Shown: positions 1 to 6,078 of the stretch, one piece after another
Numbering within the stretch: the first letter of the stretch is position 1
Layout: each line of letters opens with the position of its first letter
Source: an uncultured Collinsella sp.
GTDB lineage: Bacteria; Actinomycetota; Coriobacteriia; Coriobacteriales; Coriobacteriaceae
DNA length: 28,372 bases
Reading direction: 5' to 3'
Assembly: GCA_900554325.1 (NCBI GenBank)
Contig: USHA01000020.1
Coordinates: 1 to 28,372, forward strand
Notes under the pieces: generated by a model
What the model was told of the DNA's origin: nothing
Databases searched by the model: none
The model's input: the letters and a program-made list of their open reading frames with translations, nothing else
Translations under genes and position numbers: made by a program

Positions 1-294
1 GCTCATCTCGCGCTCTTCGAGCGCGGCGACCGCATCGAGCAACTCGTCAAACAGTCCCTGGCTACGCAAATCGCAGGTAACGGCGAGATGCCTGCCCACG
101 CCCGTATTGATGCCGACGAGCTCGGCAAGCTGGGCGATGAGACGCGGAGGCAGGTTATCGATGCAAAAATAGCCCATGTCCTCGAACACGTGCATGGCCT
201 GCGTGCGGCCCGATCCGGACATTCCGGTGATGATGACGATATCGGGGATGCGCTCCGAGCGCTCCGCCGCATCCATGGCATCTCCCTTTTGCAT
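1..294 (-). CDS. rapZ: RNase adapter / nucleotide-binding protein RapZ (N-terminal part, cut by window edge)
   Basis: Ninety-eight codons from an ATG at 294 run open to the window edge, so only the N-terminal nucleotide-binding domain is present. The P-loop reads GMSGSGRTQAM and is followed by HVFEDMGYFCIDNLPPRL, the hallmark of the RapZ/YvcJ family. The Walker A lysine is Arg, which I recall also for actinobacterial members. The family binds nucleotides; E. coli RapZ senses GlcN6P and directs RNase E to GlmZ, but the role in Actinobacteria is less defined. The ATG at 294 has GGGAGG six bases upstream; an in-frame ATG at 276 with GGGAG upstream is an alternative start. The gene follows nanE on the same strand after a terminator-like hairpin. 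In many Actinobacteria it lies directly after uvrC and before yvcK and whiA. Family assignment is secure. Confidence 0.92.
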   Translation of the reverse strand, partial: MQKGDAMDAAERSERIPDIVIITGMSGSGRTQAMHVFEDMGYFCIDNLPPRLIAQLAELVGINTGVGRHLAVTCDLRSQGLFDELLDAVAALEEREMS

Positions 295-306
295 GTGCTG
301 CCTCCC

Positions 307-344
307 AAAAACAAGCGCGGGACCCAGCAACCCGGATCCCGCGC
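307..344 (-). terminator. Rho-independent terminator after nanE, inside the rapZ leader
   Basis: On the minus strand an 11-bp stem with one G-T wobble (arms 334-344 and 315-325, starting GCGCGGGATCC) is followed by TTGTTTTT. It lies between the nanE stop and the rapZ ribosome binding site, whose GGGAGG follows the T-run immediately. It probably ends the sialic acid operon transcript and may also limit rapZ expression. Confidence 0.8.
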
Positions 345-362
345 GGTCAATTGCCTATATTG

Positions 363-368
363 AGTATA
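363..368 (-). promoter_or_regulatory. Candidate -10 box for rapZ
   Basis: TATACT on the minus strand lies between the nanE stop and the terminator hairpin, about 70 bases upstream of the rapZ ATG. No good -35 box is seen at 17 bases. If used, the transcript would start before the hairpin and have to read through it. Confidence 0.3.
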
Positions 369-395
369 CCGCCCCGAGCGGATACGAGGCCTGTC

Positions 396-1082
396 TTACG
401 CCTCAAGCGCAGCCTTGAACCAACTCGTAATACTCGTGGGGTGCGTGATGGCGGTGCCGACGACAACGGCCCAGGCGCCAGCATCGATCGCGGCGCGAGC
501 CTCCTCGGGCGTGTGCACGCGGCCCTCGCAGATGATGGGAAGACCGGGGAATTCCTCGGTCGCCTGACGCAGGAGCGGCAGATCGGGGCCATCGGCCATG
601 GTGCAGTCGATGGCAGCGACACCGTGAGAAAGCGTGGTAGATACAAGGTCGAAGCCCATATCAACCGCACGGCGAATGTCCTCGATGGTGGCACAATCCG
701 CCATCAGGAGCACACCCTCCTCGTGCAGCGGGCGGAAAGTATCCTCGACCGTCTTGCCATCGGGGCGCGGACGATCGGTGGCGTCGATCGCCACGATATC
801 GGCACCGGCAGCAACGCAGGCGCGAGCGTGACGCAGCGTCGGCGTGATGTAAACGCCCTCGTGCCCATCCTTCCACAGGCCGATGACGGGAACCTCACAG
901 CGACCCTTAATGGCGGCAATGTCGGCAAGGCCCTGGCAGCGAATGGCGGCGGCGCCGCCGAGCTCGCAAGCGCGAGACATTTGCGCCATGGTCTCGGGCG
1001 TACGAAGCGGCTCGCCCATATACGCCTGAACGCTCACGACGAGCTTGCCCTTCAGGGACTGGATCAAAGGATCAACGGTCAT
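396..1082 (-). CDS. nanE: N-acetylmannosamine-6-phosphate 2-epimerase NanE
   Basis: A 228-residue TIM-barrel enzyme converting ManNAc-6-P to GlcNAc-6-P in sialic acid catabolism. It matches NanE along its length: AAAIRCQGLADI, VPVIGLWK with Lys71, the core ADIVAIDATDRPRP, DCATIEDI, then IICEGRVHTPEEA with Glu186 and the phosphate-binding end WAVVVGTAITHP. Lys71 and Glu186 align with the catalytic Lys/Glu described for clostridial NanE. I start at the ATG at 1082 because the family begins at this point; AAAGG lies about 11 bases upstream. A TTG at 1103 would add seven residues but has poor ribosome-binding context. It is the last gene of the operon, separated from nanK by a large palindrome and followed by a terminator. 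GlcNAc-6-P deacetylase and deaminase genes, needed for the next steps, are not in the window. Confidence 0.93.
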   Translation of the reverse strand: MTVDPLIQSLKGKLVVSVQAYMGEPLRTPETMAQMSRACELGGAAAIRCQGLADIAAIKGRCEVPVIGLWKDGHEGVYITPTLRHARACVAAGADIVAIDATDRPRPDGKTVEDTFRPLHEEGVLLMADCATIEDIRRAVDMGFDLVSTTLSHGVAAIDCTMADGPDLPLLRQATEEFPGLPIICEGRVHTPEEARAAIDAGAWAVVVGTAITHPTSITSWFKAALEA

Positions 1083-1107
1083 GTTCGACTCAACCTTTCT
1101 CAAAACA

Positions 1108-1205
1108 GCCTTCTGAGACGCCGCACCTTGACGTTCAAACCGTCGCTCGCGTACCGAAGTACGCTTCGCTCCTCTTTCACGTCAATCTGCGGCACCTCAG
1201 AAGGC
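1108..1205. repeat. 98-bp exactly centred palindrome between nanK and nanE
   Basis: Perfect 10-bp ends (GCCTTCTGAG at 1108-1117, CTCAGAAGGC at 1196-1205) enclose further matching blocks GCCGCA and TTGACGT and a central GCGTAC/GTACGC pair around a 4-base loop. All pair around one centre at 1156.5 without indels, with 32 of 49 positions complementary. In the minus-strand transcript the centre is GCGTAC-UUCG-GUACGC, a stable tetraloop hairpin, and the 3' end is followed by TGTTTT. It nearly fills the gap between the two genes. Confidence 0.75.
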
Positions 1206-1222
1206 ACACTTGGTAGTTATGT

Positions 1223-2188
1223 TTACTTCAACGAAGCAAGAAGATGCTCGGCGGCACCGATGAGCGGAGCATCGCCCTCCAGAGAACCGATGAGGATCGG
1301 CGTGTCCTGAAGCGGATCGAGCGCCTGGCTGGCATAGCCCTCGTGCACCGAATCCTTCCACGTCTGCGAACGCCAATCGGGACCTTGGTGAATCACGCCG
1401 CCCGAAAGCACGATGACCTCAGGGTCCAGGATGTTAGCGAGCGAGCCCAAGCTGGCCCCCAGCGCAAAGCCGGCGTCATGGATGACCTCGGTCGCCTTTG
1501 CGTCGCCCGCACGGCACAGATCGTTCACATCGCGACCGACCGAAGGACGGCTGGGGTCGACGCGGCCAAAACGCTCATCGTACATTCGACCAATGGAAGT
1601 GCCCGAAGCAACCGACTCCAGATGGCCGGAACGCCCGCAGGCGCAGGGAATGCCGGCGGCAGCCGAGCACTCGATGTGGCCCATATGGCCGGCAGCACCA
1701 TGGAAACCCTGCATCACGCGGCCGTTCTCGACATATGCGCCGCCGATGCCCGTACCGATGCCAAGACACAAGACGGAGAACTTGCCCTTGCCGACGCCCC
1801 AGTGGGCCTCGCCCAGAGCATGAGCCTGCACGTCGCCTACAACGGCAACGGGAAGACCGAGGTCCTCGCGCAGGCGCGGCCCCAACTGAACGCCGGACCA
1901 GCCGGGCATGATCTCGTTGGCATACGCGATGGCGCCCGTCTTCGGATCGACGACGCCGGCGGCACCGATACCGACGCCAAGGACCTCGACATCGGGATTC
2001 GCCTCGAGAGCAGCCTTGATGGACGCCTCGATACGCTGGAAGACGGCCTCGCCGCCCTCCTGGGCCTCGGTAGGAACCTCGGCCTCAAAAACGGGATGGG
2101 GCACACTACCGTCAGCCGGGTACTCCATGATGGCAGTCGCGATCTTAGTTCCGCCGATATCGACAGAGCAGACGTACTTGTTCTCCAT
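1223..2188 (-). CDS. nanK: ROK-family kinase, probable N-acetylmannosamine kinase NanK
   Basis: A 321-residue ROK-family sugar kinase. Residues 8-17 (SVDIGGTKIA) form the ATP phosphate loop, Asp119 in VVGDVQAHALGEA is the expected catalytic base, and GIGTGIGGA is the second ATP motif. The zinc motif is present as GHMGHIE (His171) and CACGRSGHLE: Cys182 and Cys184 are kept, but the usual third Cys is His189. The start is the ATG at 2188, with AAGGAG six bases upstream; the longer reading frame to 2272 lacks a signal. Lying between NanA and NanE genes, it most likely phosphorylates ManNAc to ManNAc-6-P. ROK proteins also include glucokinases and repressors, but there is no N-terminal DNA-binding domain here. 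Substrate is inferred from context only. Confidence 0.85.
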   Translation of the reverse strand: MENKYVCSVDIGGTKIATAIMEYPADGSVPHPVFEAEVPTEAQEGGEAVFQRIEASIKAALEANPDVEVLGVGIGAAGVVDPKTGAIAYANEIMPGWSGVQLGPRLREDLGLPVAVVGDVQAHALGEAHWGVGKGKFSVLCLGIGTGIGGAYVENGRVMQGFHGAAGHMGHIECSAAAGIPCACGRSGHLESVASGTSIGRMYDERFGRVDPSRPSVGRDVNDLCRAGDAKATEVIHDAGFALGASLGSLANILDPEVIVLSGGVIHQGPDWRSQTWKDSVHEGYASQALDPLQDTPILIGSLEGDAPLIGAAEHLLASLK

Positions 2189-2260
2189 GTCGCTCTCCTT
2201 AGGAGATAAAAAACAACTACAGGAAATGAAGGCGGTGTTATCGCCGCAACTTAGTAAAGG

Positions 2261-2356
2261 TTTCCCAGGCACCCGAGGTTGGGGTGAAAGTGGTCGGGCG
2301 TTGACCTAATGGGTCACGCCCGACCACTTGAGCCCCAAGATCGGGTGCCTGGGGAA
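2261..2356. repeat. 96-bp exactly centred palindrome between nanA and nanK
   Basis: Two 48-base arms pair about a single centre at 2308.5 without indels. Blocks are CCCAGGCACCCGA (2264-2276) with 2341-2353, TTGGGG (2279-2284) with 2333-2338, and AAGTGGTCGGGCG (2288-2300) with 2317-2329, closing on GACC/GGGTC near the loop. Mismatches are two short internal loops. It starts just past the nanA stop codon. No T-run follows on either strand, so it does not look like an ordinary intrinsic terminator. Confidence 0.85.
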
Positions 2357-2359
2357 GCT

Positions 2360-3280
2360 TTACAGGAGACCGTTGTCCTGGAGGACCTTCTTAATCGCCT
2401 CGACGTTCTCGCCGGTCATGGCCTTCACCGGGCGCGGCATGGTCGGGCTGTCGAAGATACCCATGAGGTTCATAGCGGTCTTGAAGGCGCCGACGCCACC
2501 GGCATAGCCCTGGACGCCCGAGGTGACATCCCAGATGTGCGAAATCTCATTGAGGCGATCCTGCTCGGCCTTGACGGTAGCCCAGTCACCAGCCTGAGCG
2601 GCCTTCCACTGACGCACGTAGCCCTCGGGCTCAACGTTGGCGAGACCCGGGACGGAACCGTCGGCGCCACCGAGGTAGGCGCCGTCGACAACAACCTCGT
2701 GGCCGGTGAGAATGCTCATCGGATGGCCGTTCTTTTCGTTCTCCTGAACGAGGTAGCGGAACGAGATGTCATCACCCGAGGAATCCTTGACGCCGGCCAG
2801 AACGCCCTCGGCGCCGAGCTTGGCAAGGAGCTTCCAGGGGAGCTTGGTGTGAACGCAGACGGGAATGTCATAGGCAAAGATGGGCAGGTCGAGCTCCTCG
2901 TGCAGGATGCGGAAGTGCTCCTCGACCTCGGTCATGCCCTGCAGGGCATAGAACGGGCAGGTGGCGACGAGGGCATCGGCGCCCAGCTCCTGGGCGACCT
3001 TGCCGTGCTCGATCATGCGCTCGGTCTCGGTATCGATGATGCCGACCAGAACAGGCACACGGTGGTCGACGATACGAACGGCCTCGGCGATAATCTGGCG
3101 ACGGCGCTCGTCGGTGGAGAAGACGACCTCGCCCGAGGATCCCAAGAAGAACAGGCCATCGACGCCGGCGTCGATCATGCGGTTGATGCTGCGCTCAAAG
3201 GAGGCAACGTCGAGCTGGTGATCTTCGGTATCGGGAACTACGACGGGAGGGATAACGCCGGTGAATTTCTGAGTTGCCAC
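2360..3280 (-). CDS. nanA: NanA-type N-acetylneuraminate lyase (DHDPS/NAL superfamily aldolase)
   Basis: A 306-residue class I aldolase. Motifs: GSSGE at 47-51 (carboxylate binding), Tyr137 in FAYDIP and Lys165 in AGVKDSSGD, the Schiff-base lysine. These numbers match E. coli NanA (Tyr137, Lys165). In context it should cleave N-acetylneuraminate to ManNAc and pyruvate. I start at the GTG at 3280, where AAGGAG lies six bases upstream and the N-terminus (VATQKFTGVIPP) fits the family; an extension to 3364 has no support. It follows the two esterase genes after 68 bases and precedes nanK after the 96-bp palindrome. Members of this superfamily also act on other 2-keto acids, so the exact substrate rests on neighbours NanK and NanE. 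Confidence 0.83.
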   Translation of the reverse strand: MATQKFTGVIPPVVVPDTEDHQLDVASFERSINRMIDAGVDGLFFLGSSGEVVFSTDERRRQIIAEAVRIVDHRVPVLVGIIDTETERMIEHGKVAQELGADALVATCPFYALQGMTEVEEHFRILHEELDLPIFAYDIPVCVHTKLPWKLLAKLGAEGVLAGVKDSSGDDISFRYLVQENEKNGHPMSILTGHEVVVDGAYLGGADGSVPGLANVEPEGYVRQWKAAQAGDWATVKAEQDRLNEISHIWDVTSGVQGYAGGVGAFKTAMNLMGIFDSPTMPRPVKAMTGENVEAIKKVLQDNGLL

Positions 3281-3348
3281 AAGAATCTCCTTAGCTGTCT
3301 GGCGGGCGACCCTATGCCACCCACTCTTGTTGGCAGTGTCCAGGCCGT

Positions 3349-4200
3349 CTAGGCCAAAGAACACGAGTAGAACGTTTGGTTAAAGAAGTCGACGACTTCG
3401 TTTTCGAACGCATTGATGCGCTCGTGAGCGTATTTTGCATAGATGATATGCCTCCGGTCACACTCAAGACCGTTGAATACGGCAAACTGATCCTTGGGAT
3501 CGCTCACGGTATCCATAAGCGATGTGCCCATGAGCACCGATCCGCGCACCCGAGACGACAGCGCCTCGAGGCCGCCAGGAAGCGGATTGGCAACCGCCGT
3601 GCAGGCGAGGCCCCGCTCGTCCAGAGCAGAAACCGCCAGCGCGACTCCGCCGCCAAGACCCTCGCCCCATGCAAAGATGCGGTCGGGGTCCATGCCATCA
3701 AGATTGCGCGCCACCTTCGCCAGCGCGCAACCCCAACGGACGCGCTCGACAAAAGCGGGCGAAGAAATCCCCCGCTGCAGGTCGTCCGCACCAGCAACAT
3801 CGTCATCCAGCGCGAGGACGGCATACCCCATGGCGGCAAATCTCGTCATGTGATGCCAGCCGCGCACAGGCCGATCGATGTCGTGGAACATCAGGCACAA
3901 CGGCACACGCTCAGATACTCGGGCACGACCGACAGGCTCGATCAAACGAGCGTGAATCGCATCGTCACCGAGCTCAAAGGAGACCTCCGAGTAACGGGCG
4001 CAGGGGTTAACAAAGTCAATCGCCGTAATGGCCAGGCCTTGAATCTTAAGATTCGAAGCGCATATCTCTAAATCAGAAACATCTGCTTGGACATCACCGC
4101 GCCAGTCCCGATATTCTGCGAGCCTTGACGAAACCGTTCCAGGAATTCCCACGAGTCCGGGGACAATCAGCTCGTCAACATTGCTCTCGCACTTAGACAT
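3349..4200 (-). CDS. Degenerate AXE-family alpha/beta-hydrolase paralogue (probable pseudoenzyme)
   Basis: A 283-residue protein with the fold of the esterase encoded immediately upstream: RIFAWGEGLGGGVALAVSAL aligns with the upstream RVFVNGASQGGGLGIATCAL, and DPKDQFAVFNGLECDRRHII with its ATQFAVYNNLTCEKRHEFFE. The nucleophilic Ser is Glu180 (GEG instead of GxS), and the oxyanion HGYPG is FHDID, while Asp230 and His259 remain. Classical serine esterase chemistry is therefore unlikely; a regulatory, ligand-binding or partner role is possible. The reading frame is intact and starts at an ATG (4200) with GGGAGGGGAGG six bases upstream, overlapping the upstream gene by 8 bases, so it is probably translationally coupled. 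The coding sequence shows no decay. Function unknown. Confidence 0.75.
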   Translation of the reverse strand: MSKCESNVDELIVPGLVGIPGTVSSRLAEYRDWRGDVQADVSDLEICASNLKIQGLAITAIDFVNPCARYSEVSFELGDDAIHARLIEPVGRARVSERVPLCLMFHDIDRPVRGWHHMTRFAAMGYAVLALDDDVAGADDLQRGISSPAFVERVRWGCALAKVARNLDGMDPDRIFAWGEGLGGGVALAVSALDERGLACTAVANPLPGGLEALSSRVRGSVLMGTSLMDTVSDPKDQFAVFNGLECDRRHIIYAKYAHERINAFENEVVDFFNQTFYSCSLA

Positions 4201-5170
4201 GAGCCTCCCCTCCCTTGCAGAAAAACGGAATGATCAGATCGTCAAAATCCTGAATCTCCTCGTGGCCAAAGCCTTCAAAGAACTCATGACGCTTTTCGCA
4301 GGTCAGGTTGTTATAGACCGCAAACTGCGTCGCTGGCGGACAGACGATATCGGCTGTGCCGGTGCCAAACAGCACGGGGCATTTGACCATAGGGGCAAAG
4401 TTCTTGGAATCGAAGTACGCCAGCTTGGCATAGGCTTCGTCAATACGAGTCGAGTCCTCGTCAAACCAGCGAGACCAATAGCGCAGGCCCTCGTAGGCAA
4501 TGTCGTCGGCATCCAAATCCCAGACCAGGCGGAAATCTGACAGGAAGGGATAGAGGATGGCGGCGCGATTGATAAGCTCGCTGTTAAGTGCACAGGTCGC
4601 AATGCCCAAACCGCCGCCCTGCGACGCGCCGTTCACAAACACACGGGCAAGATCGATGCCCTCGAGCTCGCGAACGATACGGCACAGGATGCGAATATCT
4701 TGGTGCAAGCGGACATAGTAGAGGTTGGCCGGGTCGCCGTCGATACCGGCGACGATATGCCCGGCAACCGTTGTGCCCTCAAATCCACCAATGTCCTCGG
4801 AGGGACCTCCTTGGCCGGGGCAGTCGAGGGCGATGAGTGCCATGCCCATGCCCGCAAACGACGCCTGCTCAAACCAGCTGCGGCTTGCACCCGGATACCC
4901 ATGGAACTGAAGTACCAATGGCACGGGCTCGTCCGAGACGGGTTTAAGGTACTTGGCATGCAGGCGAGCGCCACACATACCGGTATACCAGAGGTCGAAA
5001 AGCTGGCAGGTCGCGGCATCGGTGACCGATGCCGTCTCGATCGCGTAGTCAAGCCCGACGGCGTCGGCCTCGGCCATGCGATCCTTCCAAAAGAGATCGA
5101 AATCTGATGGACGGGGCATGGCGCCTCGATATTCACCAAATTGATGTTGTAGCTCCTGAGCACTTGGCAT
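4193..5170 (-). CDS. Acetyl-esterase, AXE/cephalosporin-C deacetylase family; candidate sialate O-acetylesterase
   Basis: From the ATG at 5170 this is 325 residues, the usual length of AXE-family deacetylases. In numbering from a TTG five codons upstream: HGYPGASRSW around 95-104 (oxyanion), GASQGGG with nucleophile Ser188, Asp279 in GTADIVCPP and His308 in GFGHEE complete a Ser-Asp-His triad. The N-terminal part (EYRG...DFDLFWKDRM) also fits the family. No signal peptide is visible, so it would act in the cytoplasm. Lying between a sialic-acid-type ABC transporter and nanA-nanK-nanE, it is a good candidate for removing O-acetyl groups from imported sialic acids; related genes occur in nan loci of other Gram-positives. 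The upstream ribosome-binding signal is weak: AAAGG lies 15 bases away. Family secure, substrate inferred. Confidence 0.82.
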   Translation of the reverse strand: MPSAQELQHQFGEYRGAMPRPSDFDLFWKDRMAEADAVGLDYAIETASVTDAATCQLFDLWYTGMCGARLHAKYLKPVSDEPVPLVLQFHGYPGASRSWFEQASFAGMGMALIALDCPGQGGPSEDIGGFEGTTVAGHIVAGIDGDPANLYYVRLHQDIRILCRIVRELEGIDLARVFVNGASQGGGLGIATCALNSELINRAAILYPFLSDFRLVWDLDADDIAYEGLRYWSRWFDEDSTRIDEAYAKLAYFDSKNFAPMVKCPVLFGTGTADIVCPPATQFAVYNNLTCEKRHEFFEGFGHEEIQDFDDLIIPFFCKGGEAHV

Positions 5171-5206
5171 GGCTCGTGAACCCAACCTTTCGAAATCGCA
5201 ACGGAG

Positions 5207-5234
5207 GTGCGCCCGGCAAGGGGGCCGGGCGCAC
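5207..5234. repeat. Perfect 11-bp stem-loop between transporter and esterase genes
   Basis: GTGCGCCCGGC (5207-5217) and its complement (5224-5234) enclose a 6-base loop. It lies 16 bases past the ATPase stop. No T-run follows on the minus strand, so it is better read as an intercistronic mRNA structure than a full terminator. Confidence 0.65.
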
Positions 5235-5250
5235 GGGAGGGAAAGCGAGG

Positions 5251-6078
5251 CTACTCGCCGAGCTTGGGATGCAGCAGCGACGGCGCAGCGCCGAGCAGCA
5301 TCTTGGTGTAGGGGTCCTGGGGGTGCTGGAAGACCTGCTTGGCCTCGCCCTGCTCGACGATCTTGCCGCCATTCATAACGATGATGTCGTCAGAGATATA
5401 GCGGACCGTCTGGATGTCATGGCTGATGAACACCATGGCCAGGCCGAGCTCCTTCTTAAGGTCGGTCAGCAGGTTCAGAATCTGCGCGCGGACCGAAACG
5501 TCCAGAGCCGAGGTGGGCTCGTCGGCGATGATGGCATCGGGGTTCAGCGACAGAGCACGGGCAATTGCGACGCGCTGACGCTGGCCGCCCGAAAGCTGGC
5601 CGGGAAGAACCTCGGCAGCGGAGCTGGGCAGACCGGTGAGCTCCAAGAGTTCCTTGACGCGCTTCTCCTGCTCGGCCTCGGTACCCAGGTTGTGGACGCG
5701 CATGGGGTCGAGCAGCTGCTCGCGAACGACCATGCGGGGGTTGAGCGCCGTGGCCGGGTTCTGGAACACGACCGAGATGACGCGACCCATGTGGCGACGG
5801 TCCTCGGCGGTACGTTTGGTAACGTCCTTGCCCTTAAAGTAGACCTTGCCGCTCGTGGGGGCCTGCAGACCGCACATGACGTTAGCGGTGGTGGACTTAC
5901 CGCAACCGGACTCGCCGACGATGCCAATCGTCTGACCGGGCATGAGCTTAATCGTTACACCCTGGACGGCGTGAACCAGGTTGGGGTGCAGAATCGAGCC
6001 GGTACGGGTCCTAAAGGTGACGTGGACGTCATCAAGGAAGATGATCGGCTCGACGCCGTTTACTGCGGTCTCGCTCAT
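5251..6078 (-). CDS. DppF/OppF-type ABC transporter ATPase subunit (sialic acid / oligopeptide family)
   Basis: A 275-residue nucleotide-binding protein of the peptide/nickel (PepT) importer family. Walker A is GESGCGKST (55-63), the Q-loop is VVFQNPATALNP, the signature is LSGGQRQR (161-168), Walker B is AIIADEP and the switch His lies in FISHD. The C-terminal HPQDPYTKMLLGAAPSL is typical of this family. The ATG at 6078 directly abuts the stop of the upstream gene (TAGATG), with GGAGGTGAT nine bases or fewer upstream, indicating tight translational coupling. It pairs with the ATPase domain of the fused subunit to power uptake. By neighbours the substrate is most likely sialic acid rather than peptide, as for SatABCD of Haemophilus ducreyi and SiaEFGI of Corynebacterium glutamicum. 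Confidence 0.9.
   Translation of the reverse strand: MSETAVNGVEPIIFLDDVHVTFRTRTGSILHPNLVHAVQGVTIKLMPGQTIGIVGESGCGKSTTANVMCGLQAPTSGKVYFKGKDVTKRTAEDRRHMGRVISVVFQNPATALNPRMVVREQLLDPMRVHNLGTEAEQEKRVKELLELTGLPSSAAEVLPGQLSGGQRQRVAIARALSLNPDAIIADEPTSALDVSVRAQILNLLTDLKKELGLAMVFISHDIQTVRYISDDIIVMNGGKIVEQGEAKQVFQHPQDPYTKMLLGAAPSLLHPKLGE

Noticed and set aside
351..1310. 319-codon plus-strand frame opposite nanE
   Set aside because: nanE on the other strand is a clear family member; this frame spans the palindrome and has no recognisable content.
1108..2356. CRISPR array or transposon for the palindromic elements
   Set aside because: There are only two elements with different sequences, no regular direct repeats, no spacers, no transposase and no visible target duplication.
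4193..5185. Longer N-termini for several genes (TTG or GTG upstream of the chosen starts)
   Set aside because: Ribosome-binding sites and family N-termini favour the internal starts used, for example at 5170, 3280, 9054, 2188 and 18335.
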